NCBI GenBank assembly: GCA_029207755.1
Contig: JARCOQ010000012.1
Span: forward strand, 20,447,740-20,511,739
Reading direction: 5' to 3'
Source of the DNA: Chamaea fasciata
Taxonomy: Eukaryota > Chordata > Aves > Passeriformes > Sylviidae
DNA length: 64,000 bases
Part shown: in pieces, positions 43,714 to 58,700 of the stretch
How the letters are laid out: each line of letters begins with the position of its first letter
Numbering within the stretch: the stretch's first letter is position 1
Position numbers and translations under genes: made by a program
The notes under the pieces: generated by a model
Database searches by the model: none
Told to the model about the DNA's origin: nothing
Seen by the model: the letters and a program-made list of their open reading frames with translations, nothing else

Positions 43714-46700
43714 GTGAGACTGGAGGAGCCAAAACACAGAATTATCTCCAAAGCCATTGTTGTCCCTGCACTCTGGGTACAGCCCATGCTGTGAGCTTGG
43801 CTCCAGGCCGTGGGCAGGCAGCCTGCAGCCAGTCCCAGCTTGGCATGTGCTGTCAGGCCCTGCACCCAGGCCTGACAGGCCCTGCTTCCCCTCGCTGCAC
43901 ATTCCTCTGAGCATTCCCAAGGGAAGAAAGATGCCCAGGGAACAGTAGGCAAACGGTAGAGGGGTGTTGATAGATGTCTGGCCATCTCTAGGTATAGTGG
44001 AAGGGGTTTCGTTATTCTGCAAAGTACTAGAGGAACAAAGAGGTCAGAGAGCTTTCCGCCTTCCTGACGGGCAACAGCTTCCCTGCCTCACCCGGGGCTG
44101 GAGCAAGGACGGTGCTTTTTCACACCCTCTGTTCTCCAGCCTTGCGGCTGTGCTGTCCCAGAGCACAGCTGACCATGATACGGCTGCAAGGCCAGGGCAG
44201 AGGATGTGCTGTGCCCGTGGGCCCAGCCTGGCACAGGCACACTGAGCTCTAGGTGCCCTTAGTCAGCAGGAGCTTGGTGAGCTGCAGGGGACTTGGACAC
44301 CTGCCTGAAAGAGCTCGTGTAGGGCAGGTACAGCCTGCAGGCAGGCAGACCTGTGGGCCCAGAGCCGGTGGCAGCGACACTGCTGCGGCTCTGTCTTCAT
44401 GCCTGTCACTGTGGCTGCTCTGTCAGCTGGCGCCCATTCCATGCCAATTGTGCTTTTGCGTGCAAGTTTGAACACCAGTGCCGAGGCCCTGGCAAGTCTG
44501 CTCTCAGCGCTGTGATCTGGAGGCTCGTTCATACAGAGGGGTTTAGGACATGGCATGGAAGGGAGGAGGCCTTGCAGGGAAACAAAGAGAGGCTCTTTGC
44601 AACAGCATCCTGCTACCTCTTAGCACTGTTCTTCTCGTGACTTGGTTGGAGAGGCAAAATTAGAGGGGAGTTCTGAGCAAACAGATATTTCTACACCAGG
44701 CCAGAGGTCCAGGATCTCTTTGGGTGCAGCTGTTCTCTCAGTTTCCTTTTGCTGCTTAGATTCAGTTTAACACTTTGTCCTATTCTCAATCAGTGGGAAT
44801 ATAGTAACCTAAGGAGGAATGTCCTGTGTTCCCTAGCTCCATGTTCCTTAGAAGGGACTTAGGAATTATTTAACATCATTAAAATTGAGAGTAAAAATTA
44901 TGGTGGCCCTGGGCACTTGTCTGTATGACCCAAGTGACACAAGAGCTTAATGCCACTGAGATAGGTTTTGCAAAGTGCACTGCTGCCTTTAAAATGTGAG
45001 ATATTAGTAGAACTTATTGTTCATTTGGGGGTGGAATAGGTAAATTGATACCCTTGAAGGGATATAGGAAATGGCTTTTCTTCTGCCATGGAGATGGCAC
45101 CAAATGACCTGTGCTGAGACAGTTTCTTTTCCTGCAGGTTTATTCCCATGAGCTCGTCTGCGTCAGTGGAGAGGAAAGGATAGTTGTGCCAATTCGGGCC
45201 ATCCCTGCCCGAGCTATCCTGGACTTCCCAGACGAGCTGGACTTCTCAAAGTGTCCGGTCAAGGGCAGCACCCGCAAGAGTCTGCTGATTCAGAATTGTG
45301 GTAGTGTGGCAGCTCATTACCAGCTGGGCACCGAGAGGTGAGGCAGCTCATCTGTCCTTGTGCAAAACACCTTTGGGGGATAACAGAGTTGGGAAAGAAC
45401 AACAAAAGGAACCAGAGCATGGGAGCTGCTGCCCTGCGTCGCCGGCTGGAAATGGGCAGGATGGATGGCATCTGCTCTTGCTTTCAGTGTTCTTAGCAGG
45501 ATGCAGCCTTTGAGCTTTCTCTGCCCCAGATTTCCTGGGGGGTGCTGGAACATGTTAGTTGCTGGCTTGCGCCCTCCTGAGCACAAGCAGCTTCTGAAAT
45601 GGGTACTCACCACTGTCAGCCAAACAGACCCATTCTCTGGGAGGACACAGGCACATGGCTTTCCAGTGGTGCCTGCATCAGATGCCCAACATGAGCTGTG
45701 TTGCAGGCAGCCGGTGCAGTTCCTGTTACTTAAAGCTGATCTGATTTCCCTTGTCAGCTGAGGGCATCAGTCCCCTCTTCTGTTCCACGATGAACCTTTG
45801 AAAGCCGGTTTAAAATTTCAAACACGTGCTTTAAATCTCTGAATAAGGTCGTGCCCCCTTTCATTGAGATCTCATTTTACATATTCTGAAGTTCCTGTGT
45901 TTCTGCTGTTTTTTCATTTTGGTTTGTGTTAAATGTTTGCCAAAAGATCATGAATTCTTCATTGGGAACTTTCATAAATGTCAAGCTCCTCCAAGGCCTA
46001 TCAATACACCACATGCCCATAGGCATAGGCACAGGTGTATTAGAAACATGAGACATTTAGTGACTATGTGAAAAGCAATTGGGCTGATTTAGAAGATAAA
46101 AGTATAGAATAACTTTCTTTAGAGGGGACCTCTGGAAATTGTCCGAGCAAATACGCTGCTCAAAGCAAGACCAGTGTCCGGGGATTGCAAGGGGCCATTG
46201 GGAGATCTGGAGTTGTCTTTAGATGCCATACAAGGAAACAAACATACAAATGGACTAGTTAAAAAGCCGAAGAAGACCTATTAAAACCCCTCCATGACCT
46301 TATCTTTTCTGCCTGTCGGGTGCAGTAGTGATTCATTGAAAGGGTAGATCTAACAGGATGAGAACTATCTTAAGGAACAGCTGACAATTAACTCACTATA
46401 TTGCTCTAATCAAGCCATAAAAGGCCAAAATTTATCCTGCCAGCCCCATCTCTTGGCAGTGGTTTTCATTTGGTTATTATAGCGTCAGGGATGTCTCCTT
46501 CACAGTCCTTCTTATCTGTGGGCTCAGGGAACAGCTTAGTGATGTTGACTGAAATTCAGAGGAGTTAAGTTTAACTGTAGAGCTTGTGTCCTTGGGTCTT
46601 GGGGAGCCAGGTCTATATGAGAGATGACTGCTCCAGCAGGAACAGGGGAGTCTGGTGGGTACAGCCTGGGGTGGGATGTAGGAGATGCAAGGGCTGATTT

Positions 46701-49700
46701 GCACTCAGTTTTTCAGCCCTGACAACTGAAACTTGGCTGGATCCTCTTCTCCTGGTAATTTGAAAATAAGAAGATATCTTCTTTCTCACGCAACCCCTGA
46801 GGTCACTCCCAGGAGTGTTATTCGCATCCTGCCATCTGAGGGCAGGAGTATGTAACATGGGGCAGGAGTAGGAGGGGAAGGGAAGGGAAGGGAAGGGAAG
46901 GGAAGGGAAGGGAAGGGAAGGGAAGGGAAGGGAAGGGAAGGGAAGGGAAGGGAAGGGAAGGGAAGGGAAGGGAAGGGAAGGGAAGGGAAGGGAAGGGAAG
47001 GGAAGGGAAGGGAAGGGAAGGGAAGGGAAGGGAAGGGAAGGGAAGGGAAGGGAAGGGAAGGGAAGGGAAGGGAAGGGAAGGGAAGGGAAGGGAAGGGAAG
47101 GGAAGGGAAGGGAAGGGAAGGGAAGGGAAGGGAAGGGAAGGGAAGGGAAGGTAGTGCTGAAGTGTGGCCAGGGACTCCCTTAACTGGCAGCTTCTCTTTC
47201 TGGCAAAATTCCTGACAAAACAATAAGAAAAAAATCCTGTGCCTTGCCCACACCAGGCACCGATCCCCCAAGCCCCAGCAGAGACCTGCAGCAGTGCTGG
47301 CTCACCCTCGGGGCAGATGTGGGAGCTCGTACAGTAATCGGGCTCCGGGGCTGCTGGGGCCTTGTCTTTCCTCCTCTCTCCCCAAAGTCTCACATCCAGC
47401 ACATAAACATTGCTGGCCCAAGGCTTCTCCATCAGCCACTAGTGATGTTCTCACTAGTGGTAATGGAGCAGGTCAGGCCCATAACTGCAGCAATAGGTCC
47501 TTAGTGAGCAGAACCTGAAGCAAGTTCATCAGCTGTCACTACTGACATGAATGAAATTCAGCTTGCCAGATGTTCTCTATATTTTTGTGTGTGATAAGTT
47601 CATCACCAAACTCCCCAGAACACCCTTTCTGTGCACAGATTGACCACCAGCAAAGCACTGAGGAACTTTTGTTTCCTCAGTGGGGCTGTGGAAGAGCACA
47701 AAGCCCAGCAACTTCTGGGCAGAAGCACATTTCACCTGAGCTGTCCCTGAGCATCAAAGCACGGAGTCTTGTGTTTGTCAGGCAAGAACTGTTCACCTGG
47801 TGACCAATCCTAATTGCTCCTGTTACATCCAAAGTGCACCAAGACATTTGCGTAATTATTTCCAACACATTGCGCAGAGTTTGTCTGGTGAGCCAAGCAA
47901 ACAGTTGCCAGCCTGGATGACAACCCAGGGCCCCAGACTGCACTGCTGGTAAATACACAAAACCCTCCTGTTCTGCCTCCTCGATGTGCTCCTGCTAATG
48001 GTGCTTCATATGGCTGGGATTGGATCCTTCAGATTGTAAATGGCATCCTCCTTTTGGGTCTTGTTTCCATGTCACTGTATTGCTCTAATCTGCATTTGCA
48101 CTCTTTCAGAGTTTTGATTGCTCCTTTTTGTAGAGCAGCTTTCATTGAAATGCTGACAAAATGTGCTAATTCAGGATCTTTTCAAGGTAAAATAAACCAA
48201 AGAGCCACGCTGCAAATTCAACAGTAGTTATTCCGTGGTCTTCAAGAGAAAGTTCCTTCTCCCTGTCTGATTCCTAGGCTGTAATCTCACAAGAGAGATA
48301 GTGCCCTAACATTTGCATCTCTTGAGAGGAAGTTTATAGGTAGCAGGAAATGAGAAATTCCTGAGGCAGTCAGCGTCAAGTTATGCATGCAGATAGCTCT
48401 TAACTCTCTCTGTGCTTTTCACAAACCATTCTCTGATGGGATTGCTGGCAGTCAGAAGGCTGGATGCAGAGTATGGGGGAGATTAGGTCGTTTTATCCCA
48501 CAGGATCTTCTGAGGGCTGGATCTCCTCAGAAGTGGGTCAGTAGCTGTTTCTGATCCTGGCTGTTCTGTCTGTCTTGGCCGTAGTTTGTTTGCTCCCTGC
48601 TTGCCCAAGTGAGCTGAAGTGACCTGCACTGCAGAAAGAATGTCATGGCCAGAATTCCCCCCAAGTCCTGATCCTCTCTTTGTGTTGCAGTCCTTTCTCC
48701 GTGGTTCCAGCCGAAGGAATTCTGGGCCCTGGTCACACCATGCAGGTGACAGTGGGATTTCACCCACTGACGTGCGGTGACCATTTCGGGTCCCTGGTGG
48801 CGCGCTGCATAGGTGAGTGCTGGGCAACGCATGGGACACAGGACAGTTCTCCACCATCACTCCCTGTTCATCCCCCTCAATTCCCTCTAGATGTACCTCC
48901 TCTGTTCCAGCTCTGCCCCAAAGAAAACTGAAATAGCTGGTGTTTAAATGGTTGAAAAAGTGGATCCCCTCTAACAGGGCTGAGATTTTTGGAATTCTGT
49001 TTTGCTGGGTGTTGCAGAGTGGAGGAAGGAGGAACCCTGATTCTCTACTACTGTGTGGCTACGCCTGGGTGAAGTTTTATTTTACTCCTGGGCAGTGCTG
49101 TATGTGAGCTGCGAGGTCTCCATCAGACTCTCTCCAATGCAGTGTATTTCTTGCACACCTCTGTCCTGTATGCCGCTTCTCCACTGGCTTGTCACAGACC
49201 CTTTTACTATGTTGCCCTCTACACATCCATGCAGTTTTTGCCTAATAACATCTTCAGGCCCTCAAGTTCCTGTATGGTGACAAATCAAGACAAATTTTTC
49301 CTCGTCCCCATTTCCCAGGCCGTTCATGCTGTTGCAAACCTCTCACATCTCCCATTTGATTTCTAGACTGAGGAATCCCATTCAGACTTCATATAGAAGC
49401 TGCTCTGTACTTATTAATCTTTCCTTGTCCTTTTGTATTTAACCTGAAGTGCTCCATCTTGGTTTTTGAGATCAGGACAATATGAAATATTTCAAGACTG
49501 ATGGGGCTGTGGGTTTGGACAGGAAGATGACGATGATGATGATTTTTATGGTGTTCATTTTGTAGTGGTTTGTCATATTGCAAAGCCAGGCTGGTTGTGT
49601 TTCCTCTCCTGTGTCCCCTCCTGCTGTGGGCTGTCACTTCACCTGTTCCTCTGGGTCTCCTTTTTCTGCCCACATGCCCCCAGGCGTATTTGCTTGTCAG

Positions 49701-52700
49701 CAACAAGGGATCCAAGGGATCAGGAGGGGCAGGAGTCTCGTGGGATGCGCAGGGGAGACCTCGGCAAGCCAGGATTGACCAGGGCTCCTCAGTGTCACCT
49801 GAAGGACTTTGATGCAGAAATCCCAGTGGTCTGAGTGGGTCACCTGAGCACATCTGACAAATCCCACTGTACATACTGTCACCTTGGGGCCAAATCTCTA
49901 CAAACACCTTGGAAATAAGGTGGTTAAGGAGGTGCCCAGGACATCCTCACGCAGTACACACAGAGCTGTCAGGACGTGATAAATGTACTGATCCATGGAA
50001 CTGCTAATACATTTAAAAGCTATGACACTTTCTTCCGTGACCTGTGGTTTGCTTTGTTCCTTGTGCTTCCATCAGCAACTGAGCTAGCTGAGCAAAGACT
50101 CTGCTTTGTTCCAGGTGAAGAAAGTTTCTTCACATTCCTTCGCGCAGAAGCTGCAGATGTCAACATTGGATTGAGCACATATTCCATGAAGGTTGAGAAG
50201 ACTTTCATCACCACATCAAGCCACACAAGCATGTTCATCAGAAACAGGAGTAACATCACAGCCCACTTCCAGTGGAAGATGTTTCCTACTGAGGAAGCCG
50301 ACAATGAAGAGAAGAGGAGGTTGGTTTGAAAGATACGTTTCAGTGAGATACATGGCCCAAGACTGAAACTAATGCATGGCCTCAGGGGCGTGTTGGTGAT
50401 TTTGAATGGTTTAGGCCAAGTAAACCATCCCTGGCATTAGGGTGTGTGTCCCTGGGCTGCAGGAGCTCAGCACAGCATTCCAGTTCCATTTATACTCCAA
50501 CCAAGGATGGCATTTTGGGAAGGAAAGGTTGATTGCAATGACTGGATTTCCTCAAGTTCTAATTGGGCTGTTGCCTCCCTAATCTTCTTCCTACATGACC
50601 TGGCAACATCCTTAAACGTTTCCTGAGTTGCCAGCCCCTCTTTGCAAAGGCAATACGCCCTCTTTTTTCCCCTTAGTTCCTTCCAAATCTCCTTGCCCAT
50701 CCAGGCTCGTTGTCTTCCCTGTCAGCTCATCTTTCAGCACACAGGGACAGTCTGTTCCTGTGCCTTCAAGACTTCTTTCTTGAAGTATGTCCATCCTTCC
50801 TGGACCCCTTTGTTTGTAAAGGCTGCTCCCCAAGGTCCTCTCCAAAACAATCTCTTGAACAGGCCGAAGGCTGCCTTCCAGAAGACCAGAGTGGAAGTTT
50901 TGTTGATGCCCCTCCTTGTTTCACTGAATGTTGAAAACTCTGTTATTTCACAGTCACTGTACCCCCAGACAGTGGTGAACAGATGAAGTTCTTTTAGTTC
51001 TTAGGGAATCTCCTGGTGATATCCAGTACCTGGATCCCAGGGAGGCAGCAGGCTTCCCTGTGGAACGGATCCGCTCGATATACAGGGCCCTCATTTCCCC
51101 TTAGAAGGGATTCACTTACTACCACTACCCTTCTTTTCTTCGTAATACTTTTTTCCAATTACATTTATTTTCATGCCAGTTTGTGTCCTAGCCTGTCACC
51201 AGGACATTTTGTTTTTCCTTACTTCCAGTCTTAGGGATGGTGTTAGCTCTAAGGCCTACTCTCCTGCTGTCAGAGATGCTTTTGAGATCTCAGAGCAGAG
51301 AGGACTTTTTTTTATGAGAGGAGCTAGTGCAGGATCCTTTCCCTCTCTGGCCATTCTACTACCATGCACTGGGATGGGACCCAAAAAGCTCTGGATCCTG
51401 AAAAGATGATCTCTCCAGGAGTTTGCTGTCTGTCTCCTGCACCAAGAAGTCCCTTCCCCTCTCACAGCCTCTGTTTTCATGCATATAAAACCTTGGATGT
51501 CACTGAAGGGATGCGGTGCCTGAATTCATCAATTTCCTTTGGAAGTGCTCTGGGATGCTCTTGTGAAAGGCAGAGTAGGGAACAGGGCAGGTCCAAAATG
51601 GAAGAAACAAAGAGCGATGCTGGTAACACGTAACCACAACCCAGCTTCGTCTCCCTTTCCCAGGGAAGTCCTGCAGTGGGTGCTCCGTGATCTTTATCTG
51701 CTTCCCCCGAGCAGCTCAGTGGTAGGAAAAGCCAGCTGAGGTGGCTGGTGGATTCTCGCTCAGTGTTGGCAGAGGCTTTGAGGCAGGAGATTCTCTTGAG
51801 GGATGCTGGCTTTCCAAAGCTCTCCTGAGCTTGCAAGTGTGGAGTAAAGCTACCTGCTGAGCTTGTGCACAACAAGTTATCTTCTGATCCGATTGGGACC
51901 CTCGTGGCTTGGGGTCAGCCCTTGCTGGGGAGCTGCCGCTCCTCCCCAAGTGCTTTGCTCTCCCGCACTTCCGCTTCTCTCTGCAAATATATTAAATGAC
52001 CTGCTGGCTTTGTCTCTCCCTGCGGCTGCAGGCAGTGTGATTTGCTGGAGCCACCACCAAAGGTCTGGATGGAAGACTTCATGGAGGAGAAAAAAATAAA
52101 GAAGGTGAAGGGCTTTTGTGAAAATCGCACCTCCCTCCTGAGCCAAAAGGTCCAGGAGGAGAAGGCAAAGGTGCAAGAAGACCCCCTGCTGTTCTCCAAT
52201 GACTTTTTTTTCATTGAGCCAATGGTAAGTGATAGCTGAGAACCTCATTTTCCTCCTCTTCCTTCTCTTCCTTCTCTTTCTCCTCATCCTCCTCCTCTTC
52301 CTTCTCTTCCTTCTCTTTCTCCTTGTCCTCCTCCTCTTCCTTCTCCTCCTTCTCCTCCTTCTCCTCCTCCTCCTCTTCCTCCTCCTCCTCCTCCTCCTCT
52401 TCCTTCTCCTCCTCCTCCTCCTCTTCCTCCTCCAGCCCACCCTACCCCCGCCCCTTCCCCCGGGTGCGGTCACTCAGCAGGTCCTCAGCTGGCTCGGTGT
52501 GCTCAGAGGGAGGACATGGAGTTTCTGGTGCGGCTGCAGAGCTCACTGCTGAAAGTATTTCTGCCCTGCAGGCTCAAGGCAGGGCTGGGAGCCTGACAAA
52601 GCTGAGCTCTGCTGCCAGGGCTCGAGCTCAGGGCACTCCGTGTCCTTGAAGTGTCCACAGGGAGCAGTTTTTGTAGGTAGGGGCTCCCCCGACACGTGCT

Positions 52701-55700
52701 GCTGCGTGGGGTTCAGCGGAGGGTGTTGGAGCAGTGCCAGTTCACGGATTGACCTGAAGCATGCAAGGGTTCGCTGGGAAAAGGAGGCCAAATTCAGCCC
52801 AAGGTTAATCGTAGAAATGCCTGTCCCTTCCTCTAACCACGACTCGCACTGTTTGTGAGTCTCCCAGTGTCATCTGTGAGCCTGGACACAAGGGTGGGAG
52901 GTTATAATGGGCATTTTGAGTTCTCTTGCACACGGGGACAGTAAACCTTTTCTTTTTCTGTTTATGCAAGCAAACGCCCATGTCCTCCCATCAGCCAGAG
53001 CCCTGATTCTGAGTATTGGCATTGTGAGAGATGATGAATGCCTGGTGTCTGCACAGTGCAAAATGCCTTCTCATCCTGGAGTAAATCCTAGAATAATCCC
53101 AACCTCTGCTTTCTTTGAAAAAAGGTTAAACTAATATTTTTCTTTCCAAGGAAGGGGATCGTGTTCTTGGTTACTCCTATGGCCCGTCTAAGGCCAAGAG
53201 CCACCAGTGCACAATGGCAGTTAGGTACCACTGTAGCTGACTGCAGCATGATGTGACCAGGAGCTTGTGTCAGAGCAGCAGGAACATTGTGGAGAGTGGG
53301 GGCTGATCAGCTGAGCATTGAGAGCGCCCAGTGGTGTGTTGAGCTGGGTTTAGAGTGTTTCCTTGGGCTCCTTATGTTGTTCACTCATCACTGATGCTCT
53401 AAAGAAAGGCTTAGAGGAGTGGTTGAAAACAAGAAGTGTGAAGTTTGAAGATAAATCTTTTTCTGTCTCTTTCTGTTTCAGGAGGGAGAGATTGGGCCAC
53501 GTTGTTCGGCTGAAATCAAGGTGACCTTTAAACCCCTGGAAGCACTGGAGTATCAGAGTGTGGCCTACTGTGACATCTCAGGTACAGCTCCTTTCCCCTG
53601 CTTCTCTCACCCACAGTGAAGCCATGGAGCAAGCCTGAGCCCACTGGGCTCCCATGTAACTGCTGGGAAGAGTTCCTGGTCAGCAGGGCAGTGCTGGCAC
53701 ATCCCCAGTGTCCCTGCAGCTTCCAGGGAGTCTCCCATGCAAGGCCAGGGCTCGGAACACCTGTGTCTGGATTGCTGATCCCAGAACAACCCAGGCAGTG
53801 CAGGGAGATCTTTTCATGGCACGGCTTTGCCAGCATTTCCTCAAAGGCCAAGGAGCTACAGAGCAGAACAGCTTTAGTGAACAAGCACTAAGCCCCTCTA
53901 GACCACTGACCTCCAGGATGGGTCCATTTGACGTGGATCCATCATCAGGCAGTAGGAGCTGAGTTAGAAATGTGCTCCCTGAGCCTGGGTCACCTCCAGA
54001 CACCACCAGGCCAGCGGAGGCGGAGCCCCGCTGAGCCCAGGGTGTTGGTAGAAGGACCACCCTTGGCCAGCACCTGCTTCTCTCCCTGTGTGGGAATTGT
54101 CACCTTGCAGCTCTCAGTCTGTGCAAACAGAACACAGTGCCGAGTGTCAGAAGTGGAGGACAGCAGTCCTGTGCTGCTGGGCCAGGTGGTTTGGCAGTTG
54201 TTGCCTGGCAGTTTGCCAGGTAGCAATTGCCAAAGTCTTCGTGAGCTTTGTGCCTTCACCGAATGGATTTCAAAGCTCCTCTAAGTGCATGGGGAGGAAA
54301 CCCTAGAGTCATAGTATGTTAAGGATGGAACGGACCTCAAAGACTGTCTAGTGCCAAGGCCCCTGCCATGGGCAGGGACACCTCCCACTAGACCAGGTAG
54401 CTCCAAGCCCCATCCAGCCTGGCTTTCAACACTTTCAGGGCTGGAACCTCCACAACTCCCCTGGGGAACCTACTCCAGCGTCTCACCACCTCACAGTAAA
54501 AAAATTCTTCTCAATATCTAACCTAAATTTCCTTTCTTTCAATTTATACCTGTCACTCCTTGGCCTGTCGCTACAGGACACCAGAGATGTTTTAAACTCA
54601 GCAAACTGGTGGCTAAAATTGGAAACCAGCCCAAGGAATGGGTTAGAAATTGCAAGTCAGCCCCAGGGGATATCTCCTGAGGGAAGAGAAGGGTCCATAT
54701 CTTCTGCTGCAGCATCAAGAGCTGGTTGCATGCAGCTCAGATTTAGGGTCTAGCATTGAGGCAGCCTGGAAAATCCAGTAGAACAGAGGGAATTATTGTA
54801 CTGAAATGGACATCTCTCCCCAGGCCGTGAGAGCAGGCTGGCCCTGCACCTCAGAGGGGAAGGCCGCAGACCCTTGGTTGAACTCAGCTGTGATACCCTG
54901 AACCTTGGGGAAGTTTTTGTCAAAACCGCCCACACCCATGAGGTGAGCACCAGGGGTTGGGATGGATCCTGATGGCTCCTGAGGCAGCAGCAAGCCTGGT
55001 GGACCTGTGGAATTCCTGGCAACCTGGGCAGTTGTGAGCAGGGAATATCTGATGTACCGGTCAAATCTGGGCGGGGGGGGGGGGGGGGGGTGTTCCAGAA
55101 AAATGTGTCTGTTGTTCATGAAGCCCCAGTCCCTTCTTTTGGGCAGCCTTCCATAGGGATCAGCTGGGAGGCTTCCTGCAAAACAACCCCTTTTGACCCA
55201 ACGCTGGGTCAAAAAGCTGTTCAGAGGCTTTTGTGGCAGCACCAGACACAAGGCACCTTTGTACTGGGCTGTTCAGAAGCAGCTGGGACAAGCTGGCTAC
55301 ATTTGAGCTTCAGTCCACCGCAAACAATTTTTAGTCAAGTGTCTCCTGCTCATTCCTGGAAGTCACAGGAAAGCCATCCAGCCTCCTGGCTCAGTGCAGG
55401 CCCTTGCAAAGGGCTTGAGGATTCTTTCCCTTGCTGTCCAATCCCTCACCACACTTCAGGCTTGGTGCATCTCTGGCTCTACAAAGAGAAAAGTGTTCCT
55501 GGGAATAAAGCAAAATATTTTTCTACCTATTTGCCTCCCCCCTGTTGGGGGTCAAGTTTGCAAAAAAAAAGAGAGAGCAACTGAAAGAGGCAGAAAACGA
55601 GGCACTACATCATGCCAGACACTTTCAGAAGTTTGGTTGTGGAAGGGAAAGACACGTTGAGTTTTCTTACCAAAAGATGGCGCTGTCTGTACATTTTGAT

Positions 55701-58700
55701 GTTGATGCCTCCTTCTCAGTGTATTGTTTTCACGGTATGGGAAAAGGTAAATGCGTAGATACGGTACTGCTGGAGCTGTGCTGACTGGGGCAGCAGCAGC
55801 TCTGTGGTGATTCACTACGCAGCTGCAATCACCCCACGTTGCTCTCAGGGCCAGGTCTGAATGAGCTTGGTGCTACTGACCAGAGGTGGACTGCTCTGTG
55901 TCCGTGGGATAACCCCAGGGTGACTCCAGTTATGTGGAGTTATGTGAGCTTCGCATGAAAACCCAAAGGCAGAACTTGTCCTGTTGTATTTTTTTGACTT
56001 CTGCCGTCCAGCAGCACAAAGCATCTTCTGCCTTTTCTGGGTGTTAATTGCGCCATTAGAAAATGACTCCCAAGAAGGGAAGATTTCACGTGTACTTGCA
56101 TTTTGTTTTCTTGCTGCTGCAGGTGAAACTGATGAACAAAGGAGTTCTTGATGCTCCCTTCACCTATATCCCTTCAAACACGGAAGTGGGCTGCTGCTTC
56201 AAGTTTGTACCCGAGGAGGGCCTCATTGCACCAGGTGGGATCCAGACTATTCAGATCTCCTTGGATGCCGCCGTGTTGGGGCGGTTTGAGGAACCATTCC
56301 AGTTCCGTGTGGCTGGATCTCCTACGCCTGTGATCCTGACCATCGAGTAAGGACTCTGGGAGCTTACTCTGGGTGGGCACATCTGTAGCTGTCTCTGGGA
56401 CATCCCCCACCTACCTCATTTTGGGGTCGGGCAGAGAAAAAAGATGTTTCCTGAGGTCTTAATCTCTGCTCTGATCCTGGCATTGCCTTAGTGTGGGGGT
56501 GCCTGCTGCCCTGTGTGGTACCCGGGAGCTGGAATGACTCCTCCCTGCAGGGATGTCCCTCTGCCTTGGGCCATGGCAGGCAGTGGCATGGATCAGCTTT
56601 GGGCAGTAGCTGCTCTGGGATGTCCCCCCTGAGCACCCAGCAAGGCCCCCAGGGCTTTGGAGATGGGCCAGCCTGGGTGATTCTCCACCAGCAGCAGTGT
56701 TTTGAAAAACTTCTGTTAATAATCCATCCCAAACGGGCAGCAGCAGCCTCCCCTCACTTCTCATGGCCATGCATGGAGGCAGGCTGTGCTCCGAGCTCCT
56801 GTGCAGAGTGCTCTGCTACCTCCTTTCCACAGCCAGGAAAAGGCTGATGTGGGAGACAGGGAACTGTGCAGCAGGAACCGTCCCAAGGACATGGGCTTCA
56901 TCCCATAATCCTGGCCCTGCAGAAGGGAGAAGGGGTGATGATGGGGGAGGCAGAGCTCAGTCCTCAGGACCACAGCAGCATGAGGGCTTGTCCCTGCTAG
57001 CCTGAGGCGTGTGCTGGTAGGATAACGTAGTGTAAGCAGGAAAGCTGATGCTGGCTGCTCTGGAGCTTTGGAGCTAGGCTGCTGCTGTTGGGAGGCACTG
57101 GATCAGGGCAATAAAGAAATGAAAGCAATCTGCAGTTGATTATACCAATAAGATAAGGGAGATGGATTAAAAAGAACATGAAACTTATTACTTAGCAGGA
57201 GAACAGTGTTGACTAGGTCTGCCCATAGTAGAGAAACAACTACACTGGCTTTGCTTTTGGAGAAAAAGTGCTGCTATTTTTATTTTGGAAATCAAGAGGG
57301 AACCTTTCACCATCAAATAATTGATTCTCCTCTGTCCCTCCCCCAAACTGGTCATGCGTGGGATGTTATTCCATAAGCAGCTTTCTCCTTGAGCAAGAGA
57401 AGGTGTCTCTTGTTGAGATGTGTAGAGCGGAGCCAGGGACAGTCCTGTGAACACAGTAGAAGACACAGTTCACTGGTCCTTGACTTTTAACCAAAAGGCA
57501 GGGTGCGCATTGATTGGCGTCAACCATGAAATAAACTCGTGTTGGGCAGCTTCAAGTGCTGCCTTCAGTGGATGTTGGTGACTTTTAGTGCCTGTCTGCT
57601 GAGTTCAAGGCCAGGGGAGGAGGTGTGGTAGATTCAGGACACCCATGTTTGGTTGTTTAAGCTATTGCTCCTGGCTGTGCCAGCTGGTGCACTAGTGACA
57701 AGCTGGTCCTTTCCTCTAGGATTCATCTGTCTACTGTGTAGAACTGTTAATGCTCTTTTTGGAGGATGTTTGGGGCTCCCCTGGCTTCATGTCTCAAAAC
57801 TCTGTCTGTAATGATTGTGTGGGTCAAAATCTCCTGAGAAAGCTCCTCCATGGGAAGACCAGTTACAGCCAAGTAGCAAAGCAGGGAACCTGTGGCTGGA
57901 AAGGCTGGTTACAGAAGTTTGTGGGGACACCTTTATGTCCATCCCATTACAGATGGGGAAACTGAGGCACGGAGACACATCTGGGTAGGTGTTCAGGGTC
58001 CCCCATGGGACCACCGGCAACTTGGGGGCTTTTCCTGCCTGCCCTGCGTCCAAAGCCCCATCAGTGGCTGTGGGCTGCTGGCCTCTTGGCTTTAGCTGCC
58101 TCCTGTGCACATGGACACTGTGCTGAGCACATGGTGGTGTGTTGATTTGAAACCCACGATGCCCCTGACACCAGGTTTTGTGCCCCCAAGCCACGACAGC
58201 CGGAGGCTTTGCAATTCCCTTTAACGCAGCCATTTCCTCCTGTGTCCCTGTCATCGCAGGGGGTGTGTCGTCGGGCCGACTTTACACTTCGACACCGATG
58301 AGCTCGACTTCGGTGACATCTCCTTTGGTGAGTGTTCCCTGCGCTGGGACACAGCGGGAGGGATCTGTGTGCTCCAAAATGGAGCACTTGAACGTAAAAG
58401 CATCCAGCACTGCTCATGTTCTGCCACAACAGCCTCTTCAGGGTGTGAACTGCAGGTGCCTCAGGTAGCATTTTGCCATTGTGGGATCAAATAGGAGCAA
58501 GTATTTTCTGGTGTCTCTGTCCTGGTTTAAAAGACAGATTCTGCCAAGGAAGGTGGCAATCTTCACGGAATGGAATGATGACCCTCCTCTCTCCAAATTA
58601 CTGTACCTTTGAAATTACAGGGCTTCCAGGCAAAAATATGGAAAAGGAATAGCAGTTCGTTACTAGAGTATATCCGGACAGCACAGACAACAACGCAATG

